In this document: piece after piece, positions 1-12,781 of the stretch
Numbering within the stretch: the first letter of the stretch is position 1
How the letters are laid out: the number at the start of each line of letters is the position of its first letter
NCBI RefSeq assembly: GCF_019112545.1
Contig: NW_025064880.1
Coordinates: 1 to 64,000, forward strand
Source of the DNA: Guyanagaster necrorhizus
Taxonomy: Eukaryota > Basidiomycota > Agaricomycetes > Agaricales > Physalacriaceae
DNA: 64,000 bases
Direction: 5' to 3'
The notes under the pieces: generated by a model
What the model saw: the letters and a program-made list of their open reading frames with translations, nothing else
Told to the model about the DNA's origin: nothing
The model's database searches: none
Translations under genes and position numbers: made by a program

Positions 1-410
1 TTTGCAGTTTGCTCGAGATAAGATGGTGAAGATAAAACTTTAGCTTGAAGCTGGAGTATTACAGTGAGAGCTACACTACTTAAATACTGTTCTGTTATTG
101 TGCTATAAATAAATATTCACAAAAGATATTGTCTGTCATAGAGCTGTTACCCCTGCTGTTGCCAGGCTCTCCACAAAGGCTGTTGTCTGGTGGGCTGTTG
201 TCATTGCTGTTACTGCTGTTTAGTGATAAAAGGAGTATTGTCTCTCCCTTCACAGTGCACAGCCATACAATAAGACAATGATCAACTGGATTGCTGACCA
301 AGCTTTTCCATGATTCTAAGTGCTAGCCTAAATGCTCTGACTAAGCAAAGATAGAGGTCATTTCTAAGGAAAAAGAAAAAGAAAACAGAAAAACAGAAAA
401 AATCATAACA
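1..410 (-). repeat. LTR fragment, minus orientation, cut by the window edge
   Basis: This is the reverse complement of the LTR at 4129-4630 and of the LTRs of element B, ending at the terminal ATAACA (TGTTAT on the minus strand). The part that would start with the TGTTAAGCCC-like end lies left of the window. It is the 5' LTR of a minus-strand element that has landed inside element A, because protease-coding sequence of A starts at the next base. The duplicated target would be TCAAC (411-415); its partner is outside the window. Confidence 0.85.
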
Positions 411-3400
411 TCAACCCATGCAGTCACTGCCTTGATTGACAGCAGCTGCACAGGGAGTAGCATCAACCGGGCTTTCATCAATAAGCATCAATTGCCCACT
501 CGGGCAACAGCGGCACCCATCACAGTCTACAATGCAGACAGGACAAAGAATCAAGCCGGACTGATTACCAAATATATAGAGCTTAGGCTCACCATCAGCG
601 ATCATTCAGAACGAATTGATCTAGCAGTAACTGACCTGAGAACAAAAGAAATATTCTTTGGTCATGATTGGCTGATCAGACACAATCTGCTAATCAATTG
701 GAAGACCAGATGCATTATTTTCACTCGATGCTAATGCTGGAAGATTCCATTTGAACTACCAGATAAAGATCCTGAAGACCGATGGGATGAAGAAATGGAA
801 GACAGTGAAACCATTCTTGCCGTCGACCTCTAAAGGGCCATTAGCATTTGGGCGGTATACCATGCTAATAATCTAGCAGCAAAAGCTAATGCCAGAAAAG
901 AGGAAAGGACATTCGAAGAAATGGTATCTGAATAGGCACGTGACTATCAGGATTTATTCAAAAAAGAAAGTTTCAATGAATTACCCAATGTGAAACCCTA
1001 GAACCATGTCATTGAATTAACTCCTAATGCTAATGCCAACCTGGATTGCAAGTGTTATCCACTAAGCAATAACAAATAACAAGAGCTAAATAAGTTTCTT
1101 GAAGAGAACTTATCTAGTGGAAGGATCCGACCATCAAAGTCGCTGATGGCATCCCCCTTCTTTTTCATTAAAAAGAGGGATGGGAAACTCTGACCAGTAC
1201 AAGATTATCGAAAGCTCAATGAAATGACAATCAAGAACCACTATCTACTTTCATTGATCATGAAACTAATGGACAAACTCCAGAGTGCAAGGTATTACAC
1301 CAAACTAGATGTTCAGTGAGGATACAACAACATGCACATCAAAGAAGGTGATGAATGGAAAGCCACTTTTCGAACTAACTGCGGTTTGTTCAAACCGACA
1401 GTTATGTTCTTTAGACTTACCAATTCCCCAGCTATATTTCAGTGGATGATGAACGATATCTTCAAGGACCTCATTGCCACAGGAAAGGTGACAATTTACT
1501 TGGACGACATTCTCATCATGTCCAAAACCAAGGAGGAACACTGAAGGATAGTATGACAAGTACTATCTCTGATGAGGAAGCACCGACTCTTTCTCAAGGC
1601 TGAGAAGTGCGAATTCGAGGTGTTGGAAACAGAATACCTCAGAGTCATTATCAGTGAAGGGAGCATCAGAATGGACCCTATCAAGGTCACAGAAGTAACT
1701 GAATGGCTGGAATCAATAAAAAAGAAGGAATTACAATCATTTCTTGGCTTCACCAACTTCTACCGACGATTTATCCAAGATTACAGCAAAGTCATTCAAC
1801 CAATGATGCAATTAACTGGAAATTCCCCATGGAGCTGGAGAATTTCCCAATAGGCAGCATTCAATGACCTTAAACACCAACTGGCTGAAGACATCATCCT
1901 AGCAATTCCAAGCTAAAACAGAAAGTTCTGAGTGGAAGCCAACTCTAGCGAAGGCATGATCGGAGCAGTGCTCTCTCAGGAACAAGATGGCAAATAGTGA
2001 CCTGTTGCCTTCATGTCAAAGGTGCTCACAATAACTGAGCATAACTATGAAATCTATGACAAGAAACTTCTAGCCATAATGCTCACCCTTGCTGAATGGT
2101 GACATTATCTTATTGGAGCGATTCACACCTTTGAGATCTGGACTGATCATCAGAATCTTTGATATTTCTAACAACCTTAAAAACTTAACTGCAGACAGGC
2201 CAGATGGGTTACAGAACTATCAGAGTACAAATATACACTCCATCACAAAGCTGGAGTAGCAAACAAAAAAGCTGACTTTCTTAGTCACAGAGTGGATCAT
2301 GACTAAGGAGGAGACGACAACAAGGAAGTCATATTGTTATGTCTGAAGCACTTCTGGGCAATAATCATGCCGATGGAAGAGGAGATACATGAATGCATCA
2401 AAAGTGCCACCCAGGACCCCCACAAGTAGGATCAAAGAATCGCCTCATCATTAAATCATGAGTGAAGGCTGAACAAGGAAGGAGGATTGATATGCTATAA
2501 TGAGCAGATCTACATCCCAAGTGATCAGAGACTACAGGGTGACATCATCACTACATATCATGATCACATGACCACTAGACACCTCAGGATCACTAAAACA
2601 AAGGAATTAGTCCTGAGAGAGTACTGGTGGCCAAAAATAGACCATGATATCACCCGATATATTAAAGCTTGTGAAGTTTGCTAATGAGACAAGACTTTAA
2701 TACAACTCAGAGAAGCTCCACTACACCTGAATGAAATTCCCTCATCATCATAGACCCACATTTCGGTGGATATGATAACCAGACTACCGGAAAGTGATGG
2801 CTATGATGCTATTATCATCATAGTCGACTGCTTCTCAAAGGCAATCATTCTGATCATCTACTCCACAGAACTCACATCAGAAGGATGGGGAAAAATACTG
2901 CAAGATGAGGTATATGCAAAATATGGCATGTCTCAAGTAGTAATATCAGACAGAGGACCACAATTCATCTCCAAATTCTTGGATGACCTATACTGACTCC
3001 TCAACATCAAACGAAATGCCTCAATAGCATATCATCCACAGACGGACGGCCAAATGGAGCAGGTCAACCAAGAAATTGAAAAATACCTATGACTTTTCAT
3101 TAACTATCGACAAGACGATTGGACAGAATGGCTAGCATTAGCAGCATTCCAACACAATAACAGAATTCACTCAGCAATGGGTAAAACCCTGTTCTTTGTG
3201 AACTATGATTGAAATCCACCAGTGACAGAAACAGGATGGGCCCATACAATGACTCCAGCATCAAAGGATTTTGCAACATCAATGGCAAAAATCCACAAGG
3301 AGACCAAGACAGCTCTCGAAAAAGCTGCTTCAACAATGAAGAAGCAGTATGGCAAACACCAATGGGCAGCACATCAATATTCAACTAATGACAAGGTTTG

Positions 3401-4091
3401 GTTGGATACAACAAACCTATATTTACTAAGACCAAAATAAAAACTCATAGACAAATGAACAGGACCGTTCAAAGTGCTATGCAAAATCAGAAATTCCACA
3501 TACAGGCTGCAGATCCCTGCAACCTGAAAAATTCATAATGTTTTCAACAAATCATTATTAACACCATATGTGATACTAGCATTCCCAAATCAAGAACGAC
3601 CACCTCCACTGCTATCAGAACTCATCGATGACAAGGAACACTACAAAATTGATGAAGTTCTAAATCACAAAACCCAAAGAGTTAAAGCACAAGATGGAGG
3701 CATGAAAACAACCATTGACTATTTAGTCAGCTGGAAGAGATACAGACTAGAATCAAATCAATGAGTCAATGAAAAACACATGAATGCAGAAGATGCGATT
3801 TGGGACTATGAACACAGAATCAATAAATTGGACATGAAGGGGGTTATGTTCAATATTATATCTGCAAAAACAGATGCGGTGACAACAGGAAAGGAGATGA
3901 TGTCTAGCCAGATATACATCAACCAACCTGCTGACAGCAGAGAACATGTATTGACAGATGAGCCAGAAATAGTGGAGACATACAGTGAAGAGCAATGTAC
4001 TACTCCTTCGACTCGTTTGAAGCCTGCTGTTGAAATGATGAAAGATCCAGCAGATCGGCCACCTCCTTCTGGCAGGAAAGACTTACCCTAA
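411..4091 (+). pseudogene. Element A pol remnant (PR-RT-RNase H-IN-chromodomain)
   Basis: The order of domains is that of Ty3/Gypsy chromoviruses. The aspartic protease is at about 417-735, with the catalytic triplet reading D-S-S instead of D-S-G near 438. Reverse transcriptase is at about 1130-1850, with the YLDD catalytic motif near 1495. RNase H is at about 1900-2250. The integrase zinc-binding part is at about 2490-2690 and its catalytic core at 2760-3100 ([25 protein letters not shown]). A chromodomain lies at about 3640-3800. Many in-frame stops fall in conserved motifs and fit transitions, for example arginine to TGA at 1191 and tryptophan to TGA at 1317. It cannot give a working protein. 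Confidence 0.9.
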
Positions 4092-4113
4092 CTTAACCAT
4101 TGGGATGATGGTC

Positions 4114-4128
4114 TTAAGGAGGGGGTAA
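4114..4128 (+). other. Polypurine tract of element A
   Basis: A purine-rich run, TTAAGGAGGGGGTAA, lies directly before the TGTTAC start of the 3' LTR. The same motif stands before the 3' LTR of H (35789-35803) and, on the minus strand, of B, D and G. It is the expected primer site for plus-strand DNA synthesis. Confidence 0.75.
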
Positions 4129-4630
4129 TGTTACGATTTTTCCTATTTTCTTTTCTTTTTTCTCAGAAATAACCCCTATCTTTGCTTAGTCAGGGTGCTT
4201 AGGCTAGTGCTTAGGACTGTGGGACAGCTTAGTCAGCAACCCAGTCAGTCATTGTCTTATCGTATGGCTGTGCACTGTGAAGGGAGAAACAATACTCCTT
4301 TTATCACTAAACAGCAGTAACAGCAATGACAACAGCCTTTGTGGAGAGCCTGGCAACAGCAGGGGTAACAGCTCTACAACAGACAATATCTTTTGTGAAC
4401 ATTTATTTATAGCACAATAACAGAACAGTATTTAAGTAGTGTAGCTCTTGCTGTAATACCCCAGCTTCAAGCTAAAGTTTTATCTTCACCATCTTATCTT
4501 GAGCAAACTGCAAATGCCTTGACTACACAACACTAGTCACACACAAAGTGGACTCTGACAGTATAATCCAAAGTGCGAGGTTCTGTCAGTTTATCACGTG
4601 TTACTAGTCACATGGAATTTGGGCTTAACA
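4129..4630 (+). repeat. 3' LTR of element A (502 bp)
   Basis: It starts TGTTACGATT and ends GGGCTTAACA. It has a TATTTAAG box followed about 34 nt later by AGCTTCAAGCTAA, the predicted RNA start. The sequence is close to the element B LTRs and the solo LTR at 39098-39603. Confidence 0.85.
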
Positions 4631-5885
4631 TGAACTGTCTGAACACTGAAAAAGAGAATCTAGATATTGTGACTGACTTTAGACATGAGAGATAACCCCA
4701 GAGGTCTGAAGCATTTCTCTGGTGTCAGGATGCATCATCAGAGAAATAAGAAAGTGAGCAAACCTGACTAGGCCAGCTAACTAATGTTAGCTAGTGATAA
4801 AACAACAGACACAATTCTGGCTTAGAACAGAATAAGCACAGCAACTGTGATATGCATGCAAATAATACCTATAGAATCTGGCATAGAGTCTTATGCTTTG
4901 AAGATACCATAGTAGAATTGTATTAGTAAGTACTATAGTAGAGTATTTAAATACTATATTATATGAGTAGAAAAGAAAGTTTTCCAACCTCCTATAGTTG
5001 CAGTGTATTAGGCATATAAAGCCTTGCACTCTAGCTCTGGATTTGTGTTTGTAACTTCAGGCAAGAGAATAAATTTATTATTGATATCATTGAGAGAGAT
5101 TTGAGGACTAAGCAAGATACAGAAGCTTACAAGAGACTTGAGTCTGATTTGATAAGAGGTTTTGGACTGGGTTCTAATTTGAGAATAAGAGAGTGGTGTC
5201 TGAAGAGCATCATCTTGAGTTTTTGAGATATTTGTGATATGCAGTGCTACAAGTGGCAGAGGTTTGAACTCTTAGGCTTGATTAGTGTGTACTCTTTGAT
5301 TATTTCTGCAGGTTGGCAGAGGTTTAAACTCTTTGGTCTGTTAAATAGGGTTATTTGTGTTTTATATCACTAGATCACATAGGTTTGAATCCTGTGAGCC
5401 TATGATCAGTTTGAAAGCTTGTGTATAGAGATCTAAGCTCTTTGGCACTTGTTGACATGTTTGTGATTGGTTTCTGCTTTGAGCACTAAACTTTAAGTTG
5501 TGTATTATATGTGTTAGAGATTTTGATTTGATCTAAGCTGTGCTTGAGACCTTTTGAGAGCTTTGTAAAAGTGTTTTGATATATTGTACTGAGCTGCAGT
5601 ACTCTTTTGCCTTGAGGCCTGACAATATCTGTTGCCACCTTTTGTTTTGATAAAATAAAAAGCCTTGAGACTTAGAGAAACCTGAGACAGTTATACATAC
5701 ACTATTGCTGTTGCATGCAATGGATTTATTAAGAAAGACAATTATATTTGCTATTGCTACTATTATTGCATTATAATCCCTCCATGAACTAAGAGTATTA
5801 TGTGTGTGTTAGTGTGAGAGTGATCAGTGAATAGCACTCTGCTGTATTCATTTTCATCTTGTGTGTATGCAGGACCTTATTAATA
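4631..5885 (+). repeat. Truncated copy of a 1.9-kb LTR-like repeat unit
   Basis: It aligns along its length with the right two thirds of the unit at 12782-14693, in the same orientation. Its left end is lost at the LTR of element A, which inserted there. It holds a TATTTAAATA box near 4936 and about three units of a roughly 60-bp tandem motif around GCAGAGGTTTGAA (5245-5400). No protein is encoded. Confidence 0.7.
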
Positions 5886-6105
5886 GCAGCCAAACCAGAT
5901 GTTGCTATGGCAGCAAATAAGCTCAAGATGAACATCACTGAGCTATACAACATTTGTGCTCACTGAAGTCACATCACCCTTTGCTGCATGTATATTAATA
6001 GCTATATTGAAGAAATTGAGCTTCATCTTAACTCTAAACTGGAATTTTATGAGACCAATGTAAAGGCTAAAGCAAAGTGCAAGCCATTTTCAAAACAGAT
6101 TACCT
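5886..6105 (+). pseudogene. Short unidentified coding fragment beside the 1.9-kb unit
   Basis: A plus-strand frame reads about 65 codons with one TGA stop, including MAANKLKMNITELYN and YIEEIELHLNSKLEFYE. I do not recognise it. Its place directly after the 1.9-kb unit suggests the start of the interior of that retroelement, cut where element F begins, but this is inference. Confidence 0.35.
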
Positions 6106-7393
6106 TTGAGAATTGATCAATGATTATCAATATAGTGTTATAGCCATTACAGTCAGATAATCCAGTGATCATGTTCACCAAGATGTGGATCTATGATAAC
6201 TGGGAGATCTCATTCAGATGGAGTGGCACTGCATGTGACTATATTGATATCTTTTTCTGCTGACAGGTTTTGCATCTCTTTATATAGCATTTGATGTCTT
6301 GACTCATTTTTAACCACCAATACTCTCATAAAACCAATTCTTTAGTCTTTGCTATTTCTGGATCTTCCACTATTGTATAATCATAGCAGGTGGCAATGAT
6401 CTCACCTCAGAGTTGTTGATCTCATAGAATATAGATGCATCTATCATAGCAGATCAGTCCTCCTTCCTTTATCATCTCTTGTTCATGATTGAGTGATGGG
6501 GCTATTTGTTGGTCCCATTTAGCATTGTCTCACATCATGCTCTTGATTCACTTATGAATCTCTTCCTCTTTTGGCATTATTATTGTCTGGAAGTGTTTAG
6601 ATTTTAACAATATCATTCCTTTGTTATTGTCATTACCCTGGTCATGATCTGTCTGTTGACTCAGAAGGTTGGCCTTTTTATTTGTGGCTCTCATCTTATA
6701 ATGAAGAGTATAGTTATATTTAGAAAGTTCCATTACTTAGTATGCTTATCAATAATTAAGTTTTTGAGAGAGTTAGAAATAGCAGAGATTCTGGTGATCA
6801 GTTCAGATTTTAAAGATCTGAACTGCTCTAATCAAGTAATAGTGCTATTCAGCAAGAGCCAACATGATTGCCAGGAGTTCCTTGTCATAGATCTTATGGT
6901 TTCATTCAGTGACAGTGAGTGCTTTAGAGAGAAAGATGACTGGTTGCCACCTTCCATCTTGTTCTTGAGATAGTATGGCCCTAATAGCTCCCTCATTAGA
7001 GTCTGCCTCCACTCAGAATTTCTTATCTTATGTCAGAATGGCTAAGATGATATCTTCAGCTAGCCATCACTCAAGATCATCAAATACAGCTTGCTGGAAA
7101 GATTCTCAACTCCATGGAGCATTGCTGGTCAGCTGAGTCATAGATCAGACAATCTTGCTATAGTTTTATATGAACTGTCAGTAGAAGTTGGTAAACTCCA
7201 GAAAGGACTACAGTTCTTTTTTCTTTATTTGCACTGGCCACTCTGTTACTCTGACTACTTTTATCAGATTCATTCAGATGCTCTCTTTGCTGATGATCAC
7301 TCCAAGATATTCCACTTCTAGCACTTTGAATTTGCACTTCTCTATTTTGAGAAAGAGTTTCTACTTTCTCATTAGCATGAGGACTTGTTGAAC
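6106..7393 (-). pseudogene. Element F, fragment 1: integrase to RT (left of D)
   Basis: A minus-strand chromovirus pol remnant begins within the integrase core near 6106, runs through the integrase zinc region and RNase H, and ends inside RT at 7393, where element D is inserted. Joining across D at the duplicated TGAAC keeps the RT reading frame and the sequence order expected after LDDILIISK, so 17932 onward is the same old element. The left end is truncated inside the integrase. Many stops are present. Confidence 0.75.
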
Positions 7394-7852
7394 TGTTAGA
7401 CTCAAGTTGCATATGATCAGAACATGTGATAAACAGATGCTGTATTATATTCATACAGTCATGTCTGAGTCTACTATTTATATCTATTGACCAATATGCT
7501 TCAAGGCTATTACAAGAGGCTCAAAAGTGAAGTGGTATATAAATAAACTTTAGCTCAAAGCTGGAGTTATGCTAATGAGAGCAAGCCTACTTATATACTA
7601 CTTATTAGTCAAGATAAATATACTACTGTCTATTGTACTTGTTCTGATCTTTGTACTCATTGTTTTTGAGTATTGCTACTATCTATAAAAAGCCATTGTG
7701 CATTATCAAGAGTTGTTGCTACATTAGAGAACAATGACAGATTAGCTTGTTGTAATGACTAAGCCTATTCCATGATCCTAAGCACTGGCTTAAGTGCTCT
7801 AACTAAGCATAAATAGGAGTTAATATATTTAAAAAAAGGAAAAATCATAACA
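7394..7852 (-). repeat. 3' LTR of element D (459 bp)
   Basis: On the plus strand it runs from TGTTAGACTC to AAATCATAACA and is followed by TTACTTCCTTCTTAAG, the complement of the polypurine tract. It belongs to the same family as the LTRs at 17473-17931 and 47563-48024. Confidence 0.88.
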
Positions 7853-10800
7853 TTACTTCCTTCTTAAGATCATTGTCCTGATAGTTTAATTAAGAGATAA
7901 TCCATAATTATATATCACATCCACTGTATCTATCTATTTCTCATTAATCCATTAGTTAGATTCAGATCCATAGCCCTTTTAACTGGCCAGATAGTTGATA
8001 GTTGTTGTCATGTTCCTCTCACAGGCCTAGATTTTATGTAGTTGATAATTAAAGATCTGATCAATTTTATAATATTCTTTATCTTCAATCAGATTAGAAG
8101 ATGGAGGTAGTGGTCATTTTTGATTTGAAAATGAGAGTGCAAAGAATGATGTTAGGAGTGATTTATTAAAAATATCATGGATTTTCCAGTTAGCTAGAAG
8201 TTTGAGTCTGTATACAGAGTTACCAACTTTGATGATAATAGAGAATAGGCTGATATGTTTATCAGAGAGCTTTTGTTTAGAGTGAGGAAAATGAAGGTTG
8301 AAGGTGTCCAACCAGATCTTGTCATTGACATTATATATATAGGATAGCAGTGTTTATCATATTGTTTTTTCATAGCAGTCACTGCCTTTTCTAGAGTAGC
8401 TTGTATTTTGGTATGGATCTTGAACATTTCTTATGTGAAGTTTCAGAAGACAGATATAAAGGTGGTTGTTCATTCTATGTGTGATATGTTGAGGTGATGC
8501 CCATAGTTGATAAAAAATGGTGTCTTCTCAATAGCTGAATAGACTCTGTTGTTATATTGAAAGACAGTAAGGGCAAGCCATTTGATCCAGTCATCCTGTC
8601 AGTAGTTGATAAACAACTGAAGGTACTTCTTGATCTCTTGATTTACTCTCTGTTTGCCTGTCTGTCTGTGGATGATATGCCATTAAAGTGTTTCACTGAA
8701 TATTAAAGAGACAGTAGAAATCATCCAAGAGCTTGAATACAAACTGCAGTTCTTGGTTAGAGATCACAACTTGGGGCATACCATGCTTGGCATACACCTC
8801 ATCACAAAGTATCTTGGTCCATCCTTCTGAAGTCAATTCTATCAAGCAAGCAATCAGAATAATTGCTTTTAAGAATTGATCAACAATGATAATGATAGCA
8901 TTATAGCCATTACATTCTAGTAGGCCAGTAATCATATCCACCAAAATGTGAATCCAAGATGATTGGAGAATCTTATTCAGATAGAGTGGTGCCACTCATA
9001 GTTGTATTGATGATTTGGCTCATTGACACACTTCACATTCTTTCATATATTGTTTGATGTCTTGTCTCATTTTTAGCCATCAATACTCTCACAGAACTAA
9101 TTTCTTGGTCTTAGTGATCCCTAGATGTCCTGCAGTTGTATAATCATGACATATGGCAATGATTTCACCATAAAGTTGCTGATCTCTGAGAATATAGATC
9201 TGTCCATTATAGTGGATCATCCTGCTCTCCTTCATTATTCTTTGCTTATAGTTCAAGAATAGAGCTATATGTTGATCCCATTTGCTACTGTCTCATGTTA
9301 TGCTCTTGATCCTCTCATAGATCTCCTCCTCTATCAGCATTACCATGTTCCAGAAGTGTTCAGACTTTAATAACACCATACCCTCATTGTCACTGCCTTC
9401 TTAGTCATAGTCTACTTGTTAGCTGAAAAGATTAGCCTTCTTATTAGCTATCTCAGCCTTGTGATGTAATGTGTACTCATATTAGAAAAGCTCAGTGACC
9501 CAGTGACTCTATCAGTGATTGAACTTCTGAGGTGATCAGAAGTACTAGAGATTTTGATGATTGGTCCAGACTTTGAAGGTCTGGACTATGCTAATCAGAT
9601 AATAATGCCACTTCTCTAGGGTGAGCATTATTATGAGTAACTCTTTGTCATATATTTCATAGTTTCATTCAGTGATTGTTAGGGCCTTAAAAAAGAAGGC
9701 TACTGGTTGCTATTTCTCATCTTGTTCTTGGAACAGAACAGCTCTGATTGCTTCTTTGCTCAAATCAGCTTTGACTTAAAATTTCTCTTCTTAAGTTGGG
9801 ATTGCAAGGATGATATCTTCAGCAAGTCAGCACTTTAGGTCATTGAAGGTAGCTTGTTATGAATGCCTCTAATTTCACAGGGCATTTCCTGTTAATTATA
9901 TCATTGAGCAGACTATCTTGCTGTAGTCACAGATAAAGTGCTGATAGAAGTTGGTGAATCTCAGAAATGATTGGAGCTCCTTCTTCTTTGTCAGCACCAG
10001 CCATTCAGTCACCTCAGCTACCTTGACAGGGTCTATTCTGATGCTTTCTTCACTAATGATGATCCTGAGATATTCTATTTTCTGCACTTTGAACTCATAT
10101 TTCTCTACCTTAAGAAAGAGTTTGTGCTTTCTCATAAGCTCAAGTATCTGTCTCATCAGCTCTTGGTGTTTCATCTGGTCCTTAGACATTATGAAAATAT
10201 CATCTAGATATATGGTGACCTTCTCTATGGAGATGAAATCCTTAAAAATATCATTCATTATCCATTAGAACATGGCTGATGAGTTCATCAACCTGAAGAA
10301 CATCACTGTCAGTTCAAAAAGTCTGCAGCTTGTCCAAAACACTACTTTTCATTTATCTCCCTCTTTGATTCATATATTGTTGTAGCTCCACTGGACATCC
10401 AGTTTAGTATAATACTTTGCTCTTCTTAACTTGTCTATTAATTCTAAGATCAAGGGGAGTGGGTAATGATTCTTGATCATTATCTTATTGAGCTTTCAAT
10501 AATCTTGTATCAGTTGGAGTTTGCCATCATTCTTTTTGACAAAGAAGAAGGGCAAGGCCATCAGAGATTTTGATAGTCTAATCTGTCCACTGGAAAGATT
10601 TTCATTCAGGAACTTGTCAAGTTTCTATTGTTCATAGTTGCTGAGAGAGTACATTTTGCAGTCAAGGTTAGCATTAGCATTGGGGATAAGTTCAATTGTG
10701 TGATCTCAGGGTTTGGGTTCTGGTAGTTCATCGAAACTCTCTTTATCAAATAAGTCTTGATAATCTTAGGCCCACTTTGGAATCATTTTCTCAAATATCT

Positions 10801-11340
10801 TCTCTTTCATTCCAGCATTGGCTCTAGCTGCCAAGTCATTGGCATGATGTATAGCTTGAATATACAGCATCTGTTGCATGTTGACAGCAAATATTGTTTT
10901 GCTATCTTCCATTTTCTCATCCTATTGATTCTCAGAGTCTTTATCAGGCAGCTCAAAAGGGATTTTTTGACATTTGTATTGTATGAAGGTGATTTGCTCA
11001 GTTTTTCAGTTGACAGGAGGATTGTGTCAGATCAACCAATCATGCCCTAAGAACATCTCCTTTGTTCCTAGATCAGTAACAGCCAAGTCAATTCATTCAG
11101 AGTGATCTCTAATAGTAAATCAGAGTTCAATAAACTCAGTAATCAAGCTGGCTTGGTTTTTAGTGCCATCTGCATTATACACTGAGATTAGAGCTGCTGT
11201 TGTCCTAGTTGATAAGTTGTGCTTGTTAATGAAAGCATGATTGATAGAGCTGCTGGTGCAGCCACTATCAATTAGAGTGGTTACTGCATATATCAAGTGG
11301 TCTGTGAGTGTTTTAATCTGGACTTTGGTCATCAGATCTC
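7853..11340 (-). pseudogene. Element D pol remnant
   Basis: Reading leftward from 11340: the protease has its D-S-G triplet near 11265; RT has the YLDD motif near 10205; RNase H follows at about 9450-9800; the integrase core is at about 8640-8980 (IIIVDQFLK, VVISNQELQF in place of the usual S-D-R-G-P); and a degraded chromodomain is at about 7930-8100. The altered second catalytic aspartate region and the many stops show that it is dead. Confidence 0.85.
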
Positions 11341-12781
11341 TTCCTGGAGTTTTTATCCAGAGGACATATCTCTAGGGCCTATGAAGTTCATTGAGCTATT
11401 CTAAGGCTTGACATCATTCTGCTTGTCTCATTCCTTCAATCATCTCATTAATCACTTCTTCAGCCTTAGTCTTGTGTACTCAGTTTTTGAGTACAGTCTT
11501 GGCTTCTTCTATCTTTGTGTCTCTGATGGCTCTCCAAGTTTATTCTGTGTTAAATGGTTTAAGCCATCTGATGGGAGTCTCTCCCTCTGTTCAGCCTATA
11601 GGTGGTTGAGTTTTCAGATTAAGTGATTCTTTGGTAGTGTGTGCAGTGATGGAAGATTTGGGTATATTTGAATGCATGCATAGTTTAGACATAGAGATAA
11701 CTATAGAAGTACTATCAGTCCACTCAGTAGCTGTTTGTTGCACACTATAAAGTTCCTTGGCTGATCTAGTGGAATCACTCACTAGTCAGCCCCATCTTTT
11801 ACTTCTTCAACCTTTGTTTTCTTGCTGAGCTCTTCTTTCTCCTTCTGTAACTCAGCAATTTGCACCCAAATATCTTCTCTCATTCATTTCTTCTTTGGAC
11901 AGTCCTATGACATGTGGCTCTTCTAGCTGCAATTGAAACATTTTCCTTCCTTCTTTAGTCAATCAATGTCCATTGGCTTGCTGATGCCAGTATATGTAGT
12001 TTCTGTCTTGTTCTTCTGTGTTCCATAAGAGAGAGTTGTAGATGAAGAAGAGGTGGTAGGCTTTGTAGTTTCAGTTTGATTATCAGACTTTGAGTTCATC
12101 AACTAGTTTGGTTTGCAGTATTCTTGCAGGTTTGATTGTTCTGCCTTCTGCTGCTGTTGTTCCTTATACATCTTGATGACTTGTTTCTTCTATATATCAT
12201 AACCCTTCAGAATGTTCATCTTGATATCTGATATCATTTTAATATAGAAAAATAGAGCATATCATTCAAGCACCTCAACTATTCTACTATTGTTGTTGAT
12301 GTCATCACATATTCTGACAAGCTTTGCAAGATGTTCTAACTTATCAAAATACTTGGTAGCTGATTTGTTATCTATTTTGTACTCCTTGATTTTTGACTTG
12401 TGGACTTTTTGCATCACTAGATCAATAAACTTGTCAGTGAGCATTTGCTTGAAGACTGGCCAGGATGACAGCTGATGGTGCTGTCTGATCATTGAGTAGA
12501 AGTTGAGACAAATGAGAATCCATCAGATTTTGGCTTTTTTCTTGAGGTACAAAGAGGTAAATGCAACCTGGTTCATGTTAATTCTGAGGAAAGTGGTATA
12601 CATCTTAAAGTACTGCTCATAGTTGATGAGAAATCAGTCAATATTATCAGACATGCCCTTAAAGAGGCAGGATTTCCTTAACAGATCAGAGTGACATTAT
12701 AAGATGGTAGCATTTTCAGATAATGCCTCCATTGAGTTTGACCATTGATCAAAGAGGGAGTCAGCATCATTTAGTTGGCAG
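11341..12781 (-). pseudogene. Element D gag, capsid and zinc knuckle part
   Basis: The capsid-like segment is at about 12250-12700, with the usual lysine-rich stretch KVHKSKIKEYKIDNKSATKY and a following KLEHLAKL. A CCHC zinc knuckle remnant lies at about 11900-11960. The frame continues toward the protease at 11340, as expected for one gag-pol reading frame. It is cut at 12781 by the 1.9-kb unit and resumes at about 14698. Confidence 0.75.

Larger units (their letters stand above)
411..4630 (+). mobile_element. Element A: 5'-truncated Ty3/Gypsy chromovirus
   Basis: It carries pol on the plus strand followed by its 3' LTR. Its gag and 5' LTR are missing because another element inserted at 410/411, so the remainder should lie left of the window. 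The bases after the LTR, TGAAC (4631-4635), would be one copy of its target duplication. A sits inside the truncated 1.9-kb repeat that continues at 4631. Confidence 0.85.

Noticed and set aside
1191..1319. TGA stops in conserved RT motifs as possible recoding of TGA
   Set aside because: TGA stands at both arginine and tryptophan positions, and TAA/TAG stand at glutamine positions. That is a mutation pattern, not a changed code. Host genes use normal stops.
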